A stretch of DNA of 64,000 nucleotides from Saururus chinensis (lineage: Eukaryota > Streptophyta > Magnoliopsida > Piperales > Saururaceae): the NCBI GenBank assembly GCA_035235625.1, contig CP141140.1, positions 12,854,685 through 12,918,684 on the forward strand. The letters run 5' to 3'. Under the pieces are notes generated by a model. It saw nothing but the letters and a program-made list of their open reading frames with translations, made no database searches and was not told the DNA's origin. This document shows positions 1 to 14,200 of this stretch, piece by piece (the first letter of the stretch is position 1; each line of letters starts with the position of its first letter). The translations under genes were made by a program, and so were the position numbers.

Positions 1-128
1 CAAAAACAAAAACAAAAATTGCTGCTTTCAACGAAAGCGAGAATCAGCCCCATTCCCATTACCGTCGTCTCCTTCTTCCCTCTTCCGGCTGCTCCCTCTC
101 CGTCCTCGTCTCAGACGCGTCTCACCAG

Positions 129-312
129 GTAGACTTCCTCTTCCCTCCCGCCCCGCCGCGCTAGGGTTTTACTTCCGTAGCTTACTGTGATAACCCGTTT
201 GATTTCTGTTGTTTTGATGTCCACACTTCTGAACTTCGATTTTTTTTTGTTTTTTTCGTGTTTTCTGTTTCAGATTCTTTTCTTCGTTTTCGGAGTTTTT
301 TTTCTTTTGTAG
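129..312 (+). other. Probable 5'UTR intron of the ASHH2 gene
   Basis: A donor-like CAG|GTAGAC at 126-134 and an acceptor after a long T-rich tract (TTTTGTAG ending at 312) frame a 184-bp intron between a C/T-rich leader and the coding start. Leader introns are common in plant chromatin genes. It is inferred from splice-site quality only. If removed, the mature leader keeps the short upstream ORF at 314-340. Confidence 0.55.
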
Positions 313-313
313 A

Positions 314-340
314 ATGCTTCGTTTAGGTTTACGGCGATGA
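314..340 (+). promoter_or_regulatory. Upstream ORF overlapping the ASHH2 start (ATGA)
   Basis: An ATG at 314 opens an eight-codon frame (MLRLGLRR) whose TGA at 338-340 overlaps the main ATG at 337-339 as ATGA. It lies just downstream of the inferred leader-intron acceptor, so it would be in the spliced leader. The arrangement could allow termination-reinitiation or reduce initiation at the main ATG. No conservation can be judged here. Confidence 0.5.
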
Positions 341-3300
341 GTTCAGGCGTGGAGGTCGAAGACGGCCGCGTCGTGGCATTCTTCGACAAGGCCTCCGAGC
401 GACCGGTGGGCGTGGTCGGCGGCGAGAATTATCTTCAAGCGGCGGCGACAGCGGCTGCGGTGGGTGAGCTTGAGTCTTCGTTTGTCATTAGCAGCGAGCG
501 AGGCCTCAAGTACGACCTGCAGGACGAGAGAAACCAAAGGCTGATCACTGGCCCGTCTATTTCATCCCACATTGTCCAAAACGGTGAGGCTGCTGTCCCG
601 GGCGATGGGGTTCTGAGTCGGGCTTATGAATGCTATTTGCTAAATGGCGAGGACCATCCTTATCATCCTCTGGAGAGCACTGTATCGGGTTATTTGGGTC
701 ATCAGAACGAGTTTGTTGAAGAAGAGGAAGCGGGGCTCTCTCAAATGGTTGATACAGGAGGAAATGAGTATGGTCGTACGTGCATTGCAGTGCTTGGTGG
801 GTCCGAAGAAGCAGTCAAGCCTCTCGCTTTGTCCGAGCCAGGTGACAATCTTGTAAATTCTGCAGTTGCCGCATTGCACCAGTCCCCGTTGCCAAACTGT
901 GATCAAAGTTGCCAGTTCTCTGATCGATCAGCATCTGTTGGAGAGCCGCTGATTGACAGGAACAGTGTAGAGGACCATTTTGGAGAACCCGGAGAATTAG
1001 TGGGGTTATCCTTGCCGGGCAACAGGGTTCCATCTGATGAACAGAAGGAAGCAAGTGAAGGAATTTTAGCTATAGAAGAGGTAAGGTTCAGTAAATTAAG
1101 TATAGAGGAACAACAGTTTGAAGCTGTTGTTGGGTCTTTCTCAAGAGATGAAGGCTGGCCTCCAATCGCGGAGAAAGAAGTTGCAGCTAGGAAAGCGAAT
1201 GTTGTTGAGTTCGATGTCGAGGTAGGTCTATGTGCATTGTCCCACACCACTTCGTATACAACTACCTTACAAGGGCCTTCATACTTGCAGACATCTGCTT
1301 CTATGTATAATTGTTATTTGCAGGATGAGGAGAAGGGGTCTTCTGGTGAAAGTTTGGCTTCTAGTGAAAATGAAAGTAAAATATTAAGCATAGAAAATGA
1401 TAAGGTTCTTGGTTTTATGAACGCTGGTTCTACTGGGGACATGGGAGAATTTATTGCAGAAGATTGTAGGTTTATTGAGGTTGCTTCTTCTTGCCCTCAA
1501 GATGAATCGGTACCTGTATCCGAATCATCATTTGTGTTTGATGATAAATCGGACTTTGAAAAACTGCCATTGGATTGCAAAGGTACTGGTGTAACATTTG
1601 AGACTGTTGCATATGGAAGAGAGACATTAGTTATGGGGAATGGCGCTATGCATTCTTCAGCTGTTGCTCCAGACTCGCAGAGTTTTTCAGATGTGCAGAA
1701 TAATGAGCAAAGGATTACAACTATTGTACCGTCTGTTAATGAAGTTCGACTAAAAGCATTGAATGTGGAAGGAAACCCCTGCAGTCCAACTGATTTTGCT
1801 TCCTGTGACGTGTCTGAAGATTCTGCAGCTCCATCAGAAGTATCTTTGATGTTTGGTTTTCTGGGACCAATTCCTTATGCATCCAGGCAATTGAAGTCTT
1901 TAGAAAACAGTTGCAGTTCCTCCATTTTGGAGAATAATGGAAAGGACCACTTGTGCTCTCTAGGAATGCCTCTTGTTAAAACTTGTATCAGGGAGCATGA
2001 ACAGAAGGGAGCCTCTATTGAAACCTTTACGGAGCAGCTTTGTTTTTCATGCAATGTGGTAGAAGTTGCTTCTTCCTCTGCTGCTGAAGAATATTCCTGC
2101 AATGATGTGAATTTCATATCTAGCAAAAGTGTCACAGGTGGAAGTTCACCACGGTTAACTAGAATGAGGAATGCTGCAAGGCAGTGTAGCAAGATATTGG
2201 AAGCCATTGCAGTCTCAGTAAGTAAATTAAGAAAGAAAAGAAGCTTGTTTTGCAGACGTGTCCGTTCTTCTGTTTGGGGCACACCGGTAAGAATCACAGA
2301 ATTGTTTGTAGAAAATAAAAAGTTACTGAAATGTGGTGATGTCCAGTTAAAGGGTAGTCAAGGAAACGTGAAGGGAGGATCAGTGAGACAGAGACGGCAA
2401 AAGAAGATTCAAACTAGAGGTAGCAGGTTTGGATCCAAAGTAAAACAGCGGAGCCGAACTGGCATTGGCCATTCAAAGGTTTCTGAAGTAGAGTCTTCAG
2501 CTTTGGTACAGATTGTCATCAATGATTGCCCACAGAAAATAGATTCAAAGGTAAACAGGGGAAATTTTTCTGGGGTTGCAGTTGGACCCAAGCCAGAGTC
2601 AGATACTGGTAAGGTTGACAACGGAGTGCTAATGGTTGAGATTCTGCGGGATAAAGACTTTGAAAGCACTGTAACCCAGGATGTGCTAGTTGAAAATGGA
2701 CTAGATTATTCTCTAGGCATTTCATCTCAAATAGTGTCTGAAAGCACAGGGGAAGCAACTTTTGCTAGGAATACAGATTCAGGGGCATCTCCTGATTCAG
2801 TTATGCTTCATACGGATCTTGGGGCAATTGAAGAGAATGTTGATATTTCCACTTCAAGGGAATCACTTAGCGGAGACAAAGATCCTGAGAAACCTTCCTT
2901 ATTGGGTTCAATGAGCATGATTCCATGTCATAAAAGTTCTACATGCATAAATGGTGGAGAAAAGTATGAAAATGCTTCATCATTTGAGACTGCAGTTCCT
3001 GATATGCAGCAAAATTGCGTGGAAAATGGGTGTATAATCATTAATTCTAACGACAGTCTGAACCAGATGCCTGATCCAGGTCAATTTTTTAACACAGGGA
3101 CTACAAAGAAGGAAAAGAAATATTCAAGGCGTAGGCCTCGAAAGAAGGCTGAAGAAGGAGTTGGTCTTTCTGGTAACAATTCTTCAACGAGTGAATTACT
3201 TCATTTGGACCCACCTATATTAGAAATAGCTCAACTGGGACGAGGGCTTGATACTCCAAAAGTAGAATCTGGGCATGAATCGAGTAAATATGCTTCTGGA

Positions 3301-6300
3301 GCAATGGAAAGTAAAGAGTGTACACTGATTCGAAAATCCAGAAATGTTGATAACAAACAAAGGAAGAAAAGTGATACAGTTGAATCACCTAAAGGAAAGT
3401 CATGCAGGCAGAGGAAAGGTTCCACAATGAAGAAATCAGTTACTAAAAGAAATGCTAATAGAGAATCTACCTTGGGGCAGCAAACCCCTTCTGCCTCAAG
3501 TGCAGTAGACAATTTCAACAGTTACACATCTCTGCACAATACCTTGTCATTAGTAGCAATAGTGGTTATCATTGTTTATGGTTAATAGGTAAACTAATTT
3601 TTTTTGTTATTTTGCAGAAATTCATGCTGTAGCAAATGACAGTAATGTTGCTTTAGAAGGCATTTTTGCCTCTGATATTCAAGTGGCTTGTAGCCACCTC
3701 GGCTTAGAGCCATTACCTCGGGTTGCATGGGTTCGCTGTGATGATTGCTTTAAATGGCGGTGTATATCAGTTGAACTGGCAGAGAAGATAGAGGAAACAA
3801 ACTGTAAATGGTAACGCCCCATATGTAGAATTTATTTTTGAATGTGGTTTCTTAGTGGGTTTAAACCGCAAATCTTGTCACTTTGTCAGATGTGAGCAGC
3901 TTTGTAGATACCACTCACCTTGTTGTCATTTGAATGGGGGGTGAATACTTTTCACTTTGCATTGAGTTATAATCCTTCTCATTTGGTTGAAGGATATTTT
4001 GAGCATTAATTTTATTTTTTTAAGTTTAAACATAAGATGACTAAATAAATGAGGCAAACAACTGAGTGTGACATGTAACTTAAAGGACTGGCGATGTGAT
4101 TGATTTTATTCCCATCCTGCTGTTGAGGTGTGTTTTTCATTTTTGTTTTCTATTCTCTTTTTTTTTTGTTCTTTTTTTTAGGGGGGGGGGGGGGATAAGG
4201 TTTCCTTCAGGGCTTATCCGAATGTATACATTACATGTAGCCAACAGTTTTGGCCCTTCATTCTGCCTTTAGGAACCATTGTTGGCTTGCAAAAGTAACT
4301 GCTTGAGTTTTAAGATAGTTACTTTGGCAGTTCTTTTCGGTGTGGTTTGGGTTGCATTTTTAAGGCTGAGCTTTCTATTCAATTTTTTTTTTAAATTGTT
4401 CATATAAGTGTATTTAATGAGTGCTTTTGATGGGAATGAGTTGTGGCGTATTTTTTCTTTTTTTGATGAAAGAAAACTTCATCAAATCAAACACAAAGTT
4501 AACAGATCACAAAAGTGAGCTGTTTGAACATTATGAGGCACTTCATTTTACCATATAATAGAGGAATTCAAGAATTTAACATGACGAGCTAACTGGTCTG
4601 CCACTTGGTTGCCATCCCTTCCAACATGGACAACTTTGAAATTATGAAAAAAAGCTATAAATCTTTAGCTTGAGCAACTACATGCCCCCAAGATGACCCA
4701 TCATAATCTTGATTCATGAATGGTGTTGTTGGAATCCCCTTCAAAAATGACATCCAGAAAGCCCAATTCCACAACAACTGAGATTGCTCTAGCTGCTGCT
4801 AGAGCTTCTACTTCATCAGATTTAGGGACTGTTTATTTAGTAAATTGTGGGTGATTTATGGATTCTTCCTGAATTTGGATTCAGCCTCACTTCCATGGGT
4901 ATTTTGGGTCCTGTGCCTGAATAGGAGGGGCTGAATTTTTCTGAATCTAGCTTGAGGAGATTCGCAGGTTTGGGCAAAATTTAGCCAAAATCTTGAATTA
5001 TGGCTTCAGGCAGAATATCTAACCAACAATCTCTAATTCAAGCTAGATTCGAGTTATTCAAGCCAAATTTTAAGCTGCCCCGATTCTGACAATAAGTAAA
5101 CAAACAATCTCCATGCTGAATTTATCCCATAATTAGCTATCCGATTAGCCCCGTAATGTTGTGCTTTTTAAAATCTTGGTATGCGTGCGTGAAGATTTTA
5201 GAGGAGTATTGTTCATATTTGCTTAAGTCCTTAGTATTGGGTTTTCTATTAATAAGGGGATTTTAGTCCTTTATACGTAATCTTATATTCTGATTGCATT
5301 TTAGTGGGGGCATAAGAGTCTTTTCTTGTGGTGGCCTCGAGTCTATTAGAGGCTGGTCATGCTCTTTTTTAAAATTTTTTTTTTCTTCATTATTCATCAT
5401 ATTGAGAGTTTACCCCCTCTCTCAAACCCCAATTCCTTAAACATTGCATCAGAGCCAGAGCTCCTGGCTTTGATGCCTGCCCCTGCATATTATTCTGAGC
5501 ATGGGGAAGCCTTGCATCTTTTAAATCATGCTTACCTGGGCAGGGGGTGTTGGACAATGTGTCTATCCATCTGTCTTCTCAGGCCTGGTACTTGTGCTTG
5601 ATTGGGTCGTTCCTTAACAACGAGAACTTTTGAGGCAACTTGGTTTTCAACAGAAATAACATGTGGACCCCAAGTTAAGGAGCCTACAGAATCACTATGG
5701 GAAGCCTCAAAGGCAATGTACTCTCAAATGTTGGGATTGGTATGAGCATTGGAAATCACTCATCTAATTACATGAAATCATAGCCCTTCCATGGTTTCCC
5801 CTGCAGACGGTTTTTTTTGGGGGGGGGGGGGTGAGGGTTCTGAAAAAAAAAAAAACCTTTCTCTCTCTGCTCTCTCTTCTCTCTCTGCTCACTCTTCTCT
5901 CTCTCTTTGCTCTCTCTCTCTCCGGCCCTCCCTCCCATCACATTCTCGGATGTGACTGGCTTGTATAGCTTAGTAACTGATGCAAACAAGGAGATCAGTG
6001 AAGGTGCTTATAAACTAACAGTTGGGCCCTTGAAGAGCTATCATTTTGGTGTGGCAGAAAAAAAACATGTAGAAATTTCAAGACTCACATCAGCAATGTC
6101 ACAATGAGAAGTTGTTAGGAGTTCCTTTAGTTGGTGATAAACTGAAACAATGCAGAATTTATGTTCGTGCCCCCTGATAATTGGGATAGGATGTTGATGA
6201 TATTTAGCTTTTTTTAGTGCTTTTGGAGAAGAATCACTTGCTCAGCCTTTCTCAAGAACATTTTTTTAGCGTTAAATTTTCCTTCATTCCTAACTTTTGA

Positions 6301-7631
6301 AAATTTCAAAGCATGCTGAACCAGTCTTGGGAAACGCTTGCTATGGTTTTAGAAAATTCATAGAAAAAAACAATTGTTTCAAGTGCATTTTTAGGGATGT
6401 GCTACGTGCCAGTTTTTAAGCATATTCCTAGTATGGTATGGGATAACAATTGTAGTTTGTCATTAATGAAATGGCTGCCCTTCTACCCTCTGCATTGGGA
6501 AACACAGAAAGTTACTGTATGAATGTACCTGAAAATTATCTGTGTTTGATGTGTAGGCATTATTATTGTTAGAGCATGTAACTTGATATGATGAGATGTA
6601 AGTGATGAGAAATTATCGCTGCTATGCTTAATAGATTTGAAATTTTTGGAGTCTTTCTTTTCTGTTGCCTGCTGTTCAGGTTTATACCGAGCAGATAACC
6701 CTTGTTTTGCTGCATGTGTCACAATTACGGTAGCACATGTGGACTTCATGTCAAAACAAAGTTTGACATGATTACTGTGTTTAAGATTATTTTAATGGTT
6801 TGAGAGTCAGACTAATTTAGGGGAGTTAAAAGACAATTTTGGGTGATATTAAGATGAAACTTGCAAGATTCCTCATGGAAGCGGTTTTTTTTTTCCTTGG
6901 ACGTGGCATCTATCCAGCAAATAGCAAGGTTTTGTCTTTTATAATTTCAGTGGATGTTTACATAAGTGTTGGGATCTTGACGTTTCATTCTTGTTCCCTG
7001 TTACTTTCCCAAAATAAATTTGACTTCTAGCTAATTATATAATTTTTTGTATAGGATATGTAAAGACAATGAAGACAAAAGATTTGCTGACTGCTCAGTA
7101 CCTCAAGAGAAGTCAAATACTGAGATAAATGCTGAACTGCAAATATCAGATGGCTCTGGCGATGAAGGTTTGTCTAGGATGGAGCCTATATCTAAAAGGC
7201 TTGGGCCAAAAGATTTAACTGGTAAATATTTTGTTCCTTCTATTCATAGAAGAAATTAGGCCGTTTTACGGTCCAACTTTGTATAAAATTGTTTTCTGTG
7301 GTATGTGTTTTTTTGTCAGCTAAACAGCAGGCTTCTTGGACTCCTGTTGACCACAATATATTTTTGCATCGCAGTAGAAGAACACAGACAATTGATGAGG
7401 TTTGAAAATTTTTATTCAATAAATGTTGACGGTATGTGTGTACCATATAAAAGCAGGTTTAATTTGAATCTCTACGTTTTTTTTATTAATTTACATCAGA
7501 TAATGGTTTGCCACTGCAAGCAACCTTCAGGTCGCAGTTTAGGCTGTGGTGAGGAATGCTTGAATCGCATGCTTAATATAGAGTGTGTTCAAGGGACATG
7601 CCCTTGCGGGGATTTTTGTTCTAATCAACAG

Positions 7632-7662
<31 letters not shown>

Positions 7663-10600
7663 ACAGATGCACACTGACACAATATTGACTCATAGATATG
7701 TCTATGTTCATCTTTATTTTGCATTGAAAGTGACAACTTCTTCTGAATGTATGTCATATGCATGGTTCAGTTCCAGAAGCGTAATTATGCCAAATTTAAG
7801 TGGTTTCGTTGTGGAAAGAAAGGATATGGTCTGCAACTGCAGGAAAATGTTTCTAAAGGACAATTTCTTATTGAGTATGTTGGAGAGGTAATGCTGTATT
7901 CTTCTTAATTTGTACCTAGAAGTAAGAGTATATATTGATATAATATGTTGGCTGTATGGCTGGACACCTGGCCATTTGTCTCGCTGTTTGTGGTTTTTCG
8001 GGGGTTTTCTAAGTTCAAAAGTGTTATGATACCGTAGACTGCGTAGTTGTAACTGGTTTTTAAGTGCTGCAAATTCTTAGTATTCATAAATATTGCTAGG
8101 TATTTTCTCTTGTGCTTTGGTGTTTTTTGTTCAAATTTGATTTCTTGAACCTTTTGCTTTTGAAACATTCAATTTCTCTTTGATTTTTTTTGTTATAAAA
8201 GCTGTGCTAATTGAGTATTTAGAACATCTGATTTTTTTCGATAGATGGTTGGCATGGTAAGATGGAGATAATAGGAAGTTGCCATCTTATTGGTGCTGAC
8301 CATTTTAAATTGGAACTTTTTAAGTTGAAAATTATCATTTTAGTGATACATTTAACGTAAAAATTTTACTGTATTAAGGGCCATAAGTAGGCAAATGTCA
8401 TTTGTCCATGCTTTTCTGTTTCCTTAAACGGCATCATGTGGTGGACTGGAATGGCAAATACACCCTTGTGTTTCCCCCTTTGTTCTTCTGTATCTTCAGT
8501 TCATTTTGTACTTGTTTGACTGATATCTATAGCCAGAAGATATATGTGCGTAATCTCTGGAATGGGTCTGTAAACAAGAAAATGTGACCCACGTCCGTAC
8601 TCTCGTCTATGTATAGTGTTCCTTGTCATAGGCCTGAAGAGTCCAATGTTTCTTTGTGAAATCCTAAATTAGCGATCAAGTCAACTTAAGAATAGAAAGC
8701 ACATAGTTCCGATAATTCCTTTCATTGTTTTCCAAATTTTTTAAGTCTATGAGGAAAAGAGTGTGGGACCGTTGTCATTCACCTATACCCTGTTTTCTAC
8801 ACAGGAGACCTGCTGTGGGTGGGGTGGGGGGGAGGAAGTTTATTTGTAACGAGGTGTAGGGACTGTTTGGAAAGACTACTGTGAATGGCAGCAGCCAGCA
8901 GATTTAAGAAAAGAAGGATGTTTTGTGGGGTTCACTTTATTAAAAGGAAACTGTCAATTGTATTCATAATGGACGATGATCTTGTATTCTTAAATGACAA
9001 CTATTGATATTTGCTTCTACTTGTTTTTGCTTTTACAAAATAATATATAGAATTGAATTTCTAGTTCTGTTCTTCTAGGTTCTTGATTTGCATGCTTATG
9101 AAGCACGACAAAGGGACTATGCTTTCAGAGGGCAGAAGCATTTCTACTTCATGACATTGAATGGCAGCGAGGTCTGACGTTTATACCTTGGTCTATAAGT
9201 ATCAAAGTGAATCTCACCAATGTTATATCATGTGGTATTGATTTTCAATGTTAAGCGTGTTGTGATAATTTTGTAGAAACAAAAAATATTGAAGAAATTT
9301 GGTTGATATTTTTTCCCAAAAGTTGCTGTATTTGGCTACATTATGGGTCTTGTTTAGGCATGGACATTGTTTTCTACAAATATTTTCTCTTCATTCTGGT
9401 CTCTTATAAATATTCTCTGAATTTGATAAAATCATTCTGTTTGACTGTTGTGCTTTTTCAAAGTATTTCAAAGTCCTGAAACAAGTTCATTTAGAACCTT
9501 TTGATAGAAATTGTTAAATCATTAAAAATGGCTTTTGTGTTATACTTTGAGGACCACCTTGCCAAGTAAAAATTCTGTTTCTTTCAGGGGCTTGTTTAGT
9601 TGGAAGATTATTGTGTCTGTGATGCTAGAATGATGGATTTTAACTCGTACGATTGTATTCCATGGGTATTTTAAGGAGGACATGGCGTGCACAAAACTGG
9701 ATTTTTCAAGTCTATACAGGAATATAATTTTATGAAAGTTGATATTTCAGGCAAAGTTGCATGTTATGATTACTCTGACTCACAGGGATGACCATTTTGT
9801 TGAAGCTGCTTGTTTCTCTTTTGATGGTCAACTTTATTTGCTATCTATTTGGTTGATTTTATTTAAACTGGCTAATTTTGTTTGGTTTTATTTTGTTTCA
9901 GGTGATAGATGCATGTGCAAAAGGAAATTTGGGACGCTTTATTAACCATAGTTGTGATCCAAATTGTCGGACTGAAAAGGTTATTTCTTTTCTCTTTAGC
10001 TCTTGGTTTATTTATTTACTTATGAGTGTGCCTAGTCTCCTCTATAGGCAAATAAACTTAACGTAATTTTTTTAATTTGTGCTTGATTGACTGTGTATGT
10101 AATTTGTCATTTTTAAGAACACATTTGTTAAATAGTCTTGACTTTGAATGAATGCTCCACATTAGGATGGTGTCTAGGCAAGTCACTTGTCGAGTTCACC
10201 TGTTTAGTTGAAATGGGTTAATTGCAAGCACTGTAGCAAAATTCTTTTCGGTAAATTAAAATAGTAGCATGCAAGGAATATATGCTGCAACATGCTATTC
10301 TGCTTGTTATCTTATTTTTAGGTAAAAAATTAAATTTCTGTTATAGATGAAATGGTGAAATGGTAGCAAGAATATTGGCCATAAAAAGTATAGGGAACAC
10401 AGAAATACTATCCATACTTCTGGAGATAATTCATGCAGAAGTGTGACAGACCATAATGGAACACATTAGAATCTTTGGTTGTGCATACAGGCTTGAATTC
10501 TATGGATGCTTGGAAAATTTGGCTCTTAATTTTAGTCTAAGCAGCCGAACTCAACTAATGTGAATCAGTTTGATTTTATTTGGACTTACAACCACCAAAT

Positions 10601-11202
10601 GAGATGACAAGGGTTTTCTGGAAATGTTTTAGAGCATTCGCGAACTTTTTCAGAAAATCTGAAAGCTTCCTTTAGATGCATTGTTCTGAAAATGATTTCC
10701 TGACAAAAGATGCAGAGATTTTTTATTGAAATTATTCAGCGGTTCATAATGGAGAAATTAGAGGCATAATTTAGATGCAGATAAATTATCTTAGTAAAAG
10801 AATGTTGAAATTATTCGGATCTTAACTGGGTAATTTGAATGATGGGAGTTGCTCATTTATTTAAGTCCTTAGTATTAGTGTTCCTCATTATAGAGGATAA
10901 TTTAGTCTTATATACGGATGCTACATCTAATCAGTCCTGGAATCTAATTCGTTGCATGCTGACATAAATGGCTTGTACGGTATTACTTACAGAGGTAGTT
11001 TAAGCTGATATTGCGGATTGCCAATCTTTAATTGCACCTCTTGGTGATGAAAATAGTAGTGATAGTTTAGGGCTACTTTACATTCCATGTTTATAAAGAG
11101 ATGGAGTGGAGGCTTAAGATGAGGATAACAATAGTTTGCTGCTTTCAGAATCTGCATTATACTTTCTTCATTAAGAATCCTATTTAAGTGCAGTAAGCTT
11201 TC

Positions 11203-11238
<36 letters not shown>

Positions 11239-14200
11239 GGGAGAGAGAGAGAGAGAGAGGGAGGGAGGAGGGAGGGTGGGGGGAGAGAGATCATAACTCA
11301 GCGACCATAACTCAGGGGCTGGCAGGTTTAACTCACCACTTGCTCCATTGCGGTGTCAGATCTTGATCTGACGGCTGGGAGAGAGAGAGAGAGAGAGAGA
11401 GGGAGGGAGGAGGGTGGGTGGGGGGAGAGAGATCATAACTCAGCGACCATAACTCAGGGGCTGGCAGGTTTAACTCACCACTTGCTCCATTGCGGTGTCA
11501 GATCTTGATCCGACGGCTCGAGATGCCCATGTTCACGGTGGTGCCTGTGAGCCCTGGCTCATACTAACTATATATGTATGTATGTATATATATAAATATA
11601 TTAGAATGGCCTTACCTTTTTTGTTATTGAGGTAAATGACTTGCTTTTTTATTTGGAAAAAGCTTGCCAGAGCTGCAGCCCTGGCTAGACATTCTCTTTT
11701 TATTTTTGGAAATGCATATTTGGCATGGCTGACTACTGACTAGATTAATTTCTCAAATGGATAGTCGCTTACAGAAATTGACGTGATTAAGATTTTCCAA
11801 TAATAATATTTGCATTACCCTGATAATGTGCATACAAATATGGCATAGTACATCTGTGGTACATTTGATGATATATGCAATAGATGCTTTTAATTGTCAG
11901 ATATCCTGACTGAAATCAATTCTACACCGTTACTATTTTGTTGATATTTCTCAAATCTTGATGGGCAGTGGATGGTGAATGGAGAAGTTTGTATTGGGCT
12001 CTTTGCACTAAAGGATATAAAGAAGGTAACAGGTTATCGTGCATTCCTTTATATCTATCTTTTATTTTTCATTGTGACTGATCTCAATCTTTGCTATGTT
12101 TTTTCTTGTACCGTCTTCTTTTCTTTCAGTTGATTGTATATCAGCATTGGCCTTTGATGGTAAAAGACACCTAAGTTTATATTCATTTAGGTTGCTTAAC
12201 CAGAACGAATTTGAGAAGACGATTTTCTGATTATTGGCCTGGCCTAGCTGGTTCTTGTCAGACTTAATGGCTTTTGTAGAGTTCATTCGAACAAAGTTGG
12301 ATTTTTAAATTTAAAAACTGTGTGTTCTTGTTGTATCTACTGCCAACTTTTTCAGATATAGTGTGTGCAATTGATTGTTTTTATTGTCAGGGAGAAGAGG
12401 TGACATTTGATTACAACTATGTTCGGGTTTTTGGGGCAGCTGCTAAAAAATGTGTGTGTGGCTCTCCTGGATGTCGAGGCTACCTTGGTGGTGACCCAGC
12501 AAATACTGAAGCCATTGTTCAAGTTGATTCAGATGATGAATATCCTGAACCCATTATGGTGCAGGAAGATGGCACAACTGTAATTAGCACGAGTGAATCA
12601 ATTTCAGATGCAGAGGTGCCTTTAGATTCTAGAGACGAGTTGAAGCATTCCACACCATTTGCTCAGAAGCTAGAGACTCTGTCCCATTTTGAAGACGGCA
12701 CGACTAATTCTGATCAAACTTTAAGTGTTTCTCTTGAGACAAAAGATTTGCAGGATAAATTTAGTAATGCTGTACAGCCATTAGAGGCTTCCATAACTAT
12801 TGAAAAGGATCAGTACACATCTTCAGCTGCTGCTTCCATTTCGCAGGCAGATAGTGTTCAACAGACTGATGTTTCACGAAACAACAGTTTAGATGCTACT
12901 GGAAGGTCCGAAACCAGAAGGGAAGCTAGTATGAGCAATGCATCTGTTGTTTCTGTACAAGATGGAGAAACTGGAAGTGAATCTGTTCGTAAGACTCACC
13001 AGTTGCAAATTTGTCCCCACTGGGAAAGCACTATAGGCAAATCCCTCCATGACTCAAAAACTTTAGATGGTAATAACTTGTTAGTTGGAGATAATAACAA
13101 GCAAAACAATAAGGATAAATCGAGGAGTGTAAAACTATCTGCTCGCACAAAATCTTCTAATTCATTTAGCTTGATAAAAAAGAGCAGGTCTGCCACCAAT
13201 CAAGTGGTTGCTGCTAAGTCGAAAAAATTAGTTGTGGGTTCTATTAGTGGTCGCTTTGAAGGAGGTAATGTCAGTTAACTGTCTTAACTTTTTTTTTACG
13301 AATTATGTGGTCCAAACCTCATTTTAATTATCTTAATTTTTGGAAAAAAAATAGTGGAAGAGAAACTCAATGAATTGCTGGATGCTGAAGGAGGGATAAG
13401 CAGAAGCAAGGTAAGTGTGTCCTAATATTTTCTACTTGGACTTGTATGTTTTGAAGGGCTTTTTGGGCATATCTTCTTTCATGTATGTCACTTGTCATAT
13501 ATTAAGTCTTATCTGGTAAACAATACTAATTATATTGAAAGTGAGTTTGACCTGTTTTCTTGGTTATTGTTTATTATGTTTTCTCCACCATGAATATAAC
13601 CTTATGATAATGTCTGTAATTGTATCACATTGTGTCGTGATCCTTTGTTAAAAAAAAAGTACTGGATGATGACAATGACGACGATGATGATTCTATTAGC
13701 AGAGTATATATTTTAGTTTATTTAGGGATAATTCCTGCTAAGACCTAATTTAACCCTATCTACTGTAACACGGAAGTTTATTGGAGAAAACTTCTTGGTT
13801 CCACGTTCTTTTTTAATCTTATTTTTTATGAAAATTTTACACTAAATGGTACTGGTTGAGTATTGTTATTATCCTTTTTTTTTCATTTGATTATTATCCT
13901 TGTATTTGTTATGCATAGGATGCTACCAAAGGCTACTTGAAGCTTTTGGTTGTCACTGCTGCTTCAGGAGACAATGCTAATGGGGAGACTTTTCAAAGGT
14001 TGTGATTTACTATGTAAATAAAAAATTTTTACATGCCTTGTTGATTTGTTTCTGTAGGTAGACTTACTTTTTAATATGATTATACTTTTTATGCAGCACT
14101 AGAGATCTTTCCATTATTCTTGATGCACTTTTGAAAACAAAGTCGCGCACCGTTTTGCTTGACATAGTTAACAAAAATGGTTTGTTTCTGTTTTCATACT

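Larger units (their letters stand above)
3811..7054 (+). other. Large ASHH2 intron splitting the CW domain, with repeat debris
   Basis: This 3.2-kb intron cuts the codon of the conserved CW-domain tryptophan (TG|G). It holds a G-run near 4182, a MITE-like segment near 4824-5111, and a short stretch near 5190-5470 resembling an LTR edge. It also holds C/T-rich low complexity at 5858-5925. ORFs of 60-90 codons inside it have no family resemblance and look random. Confidence 0.7.
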
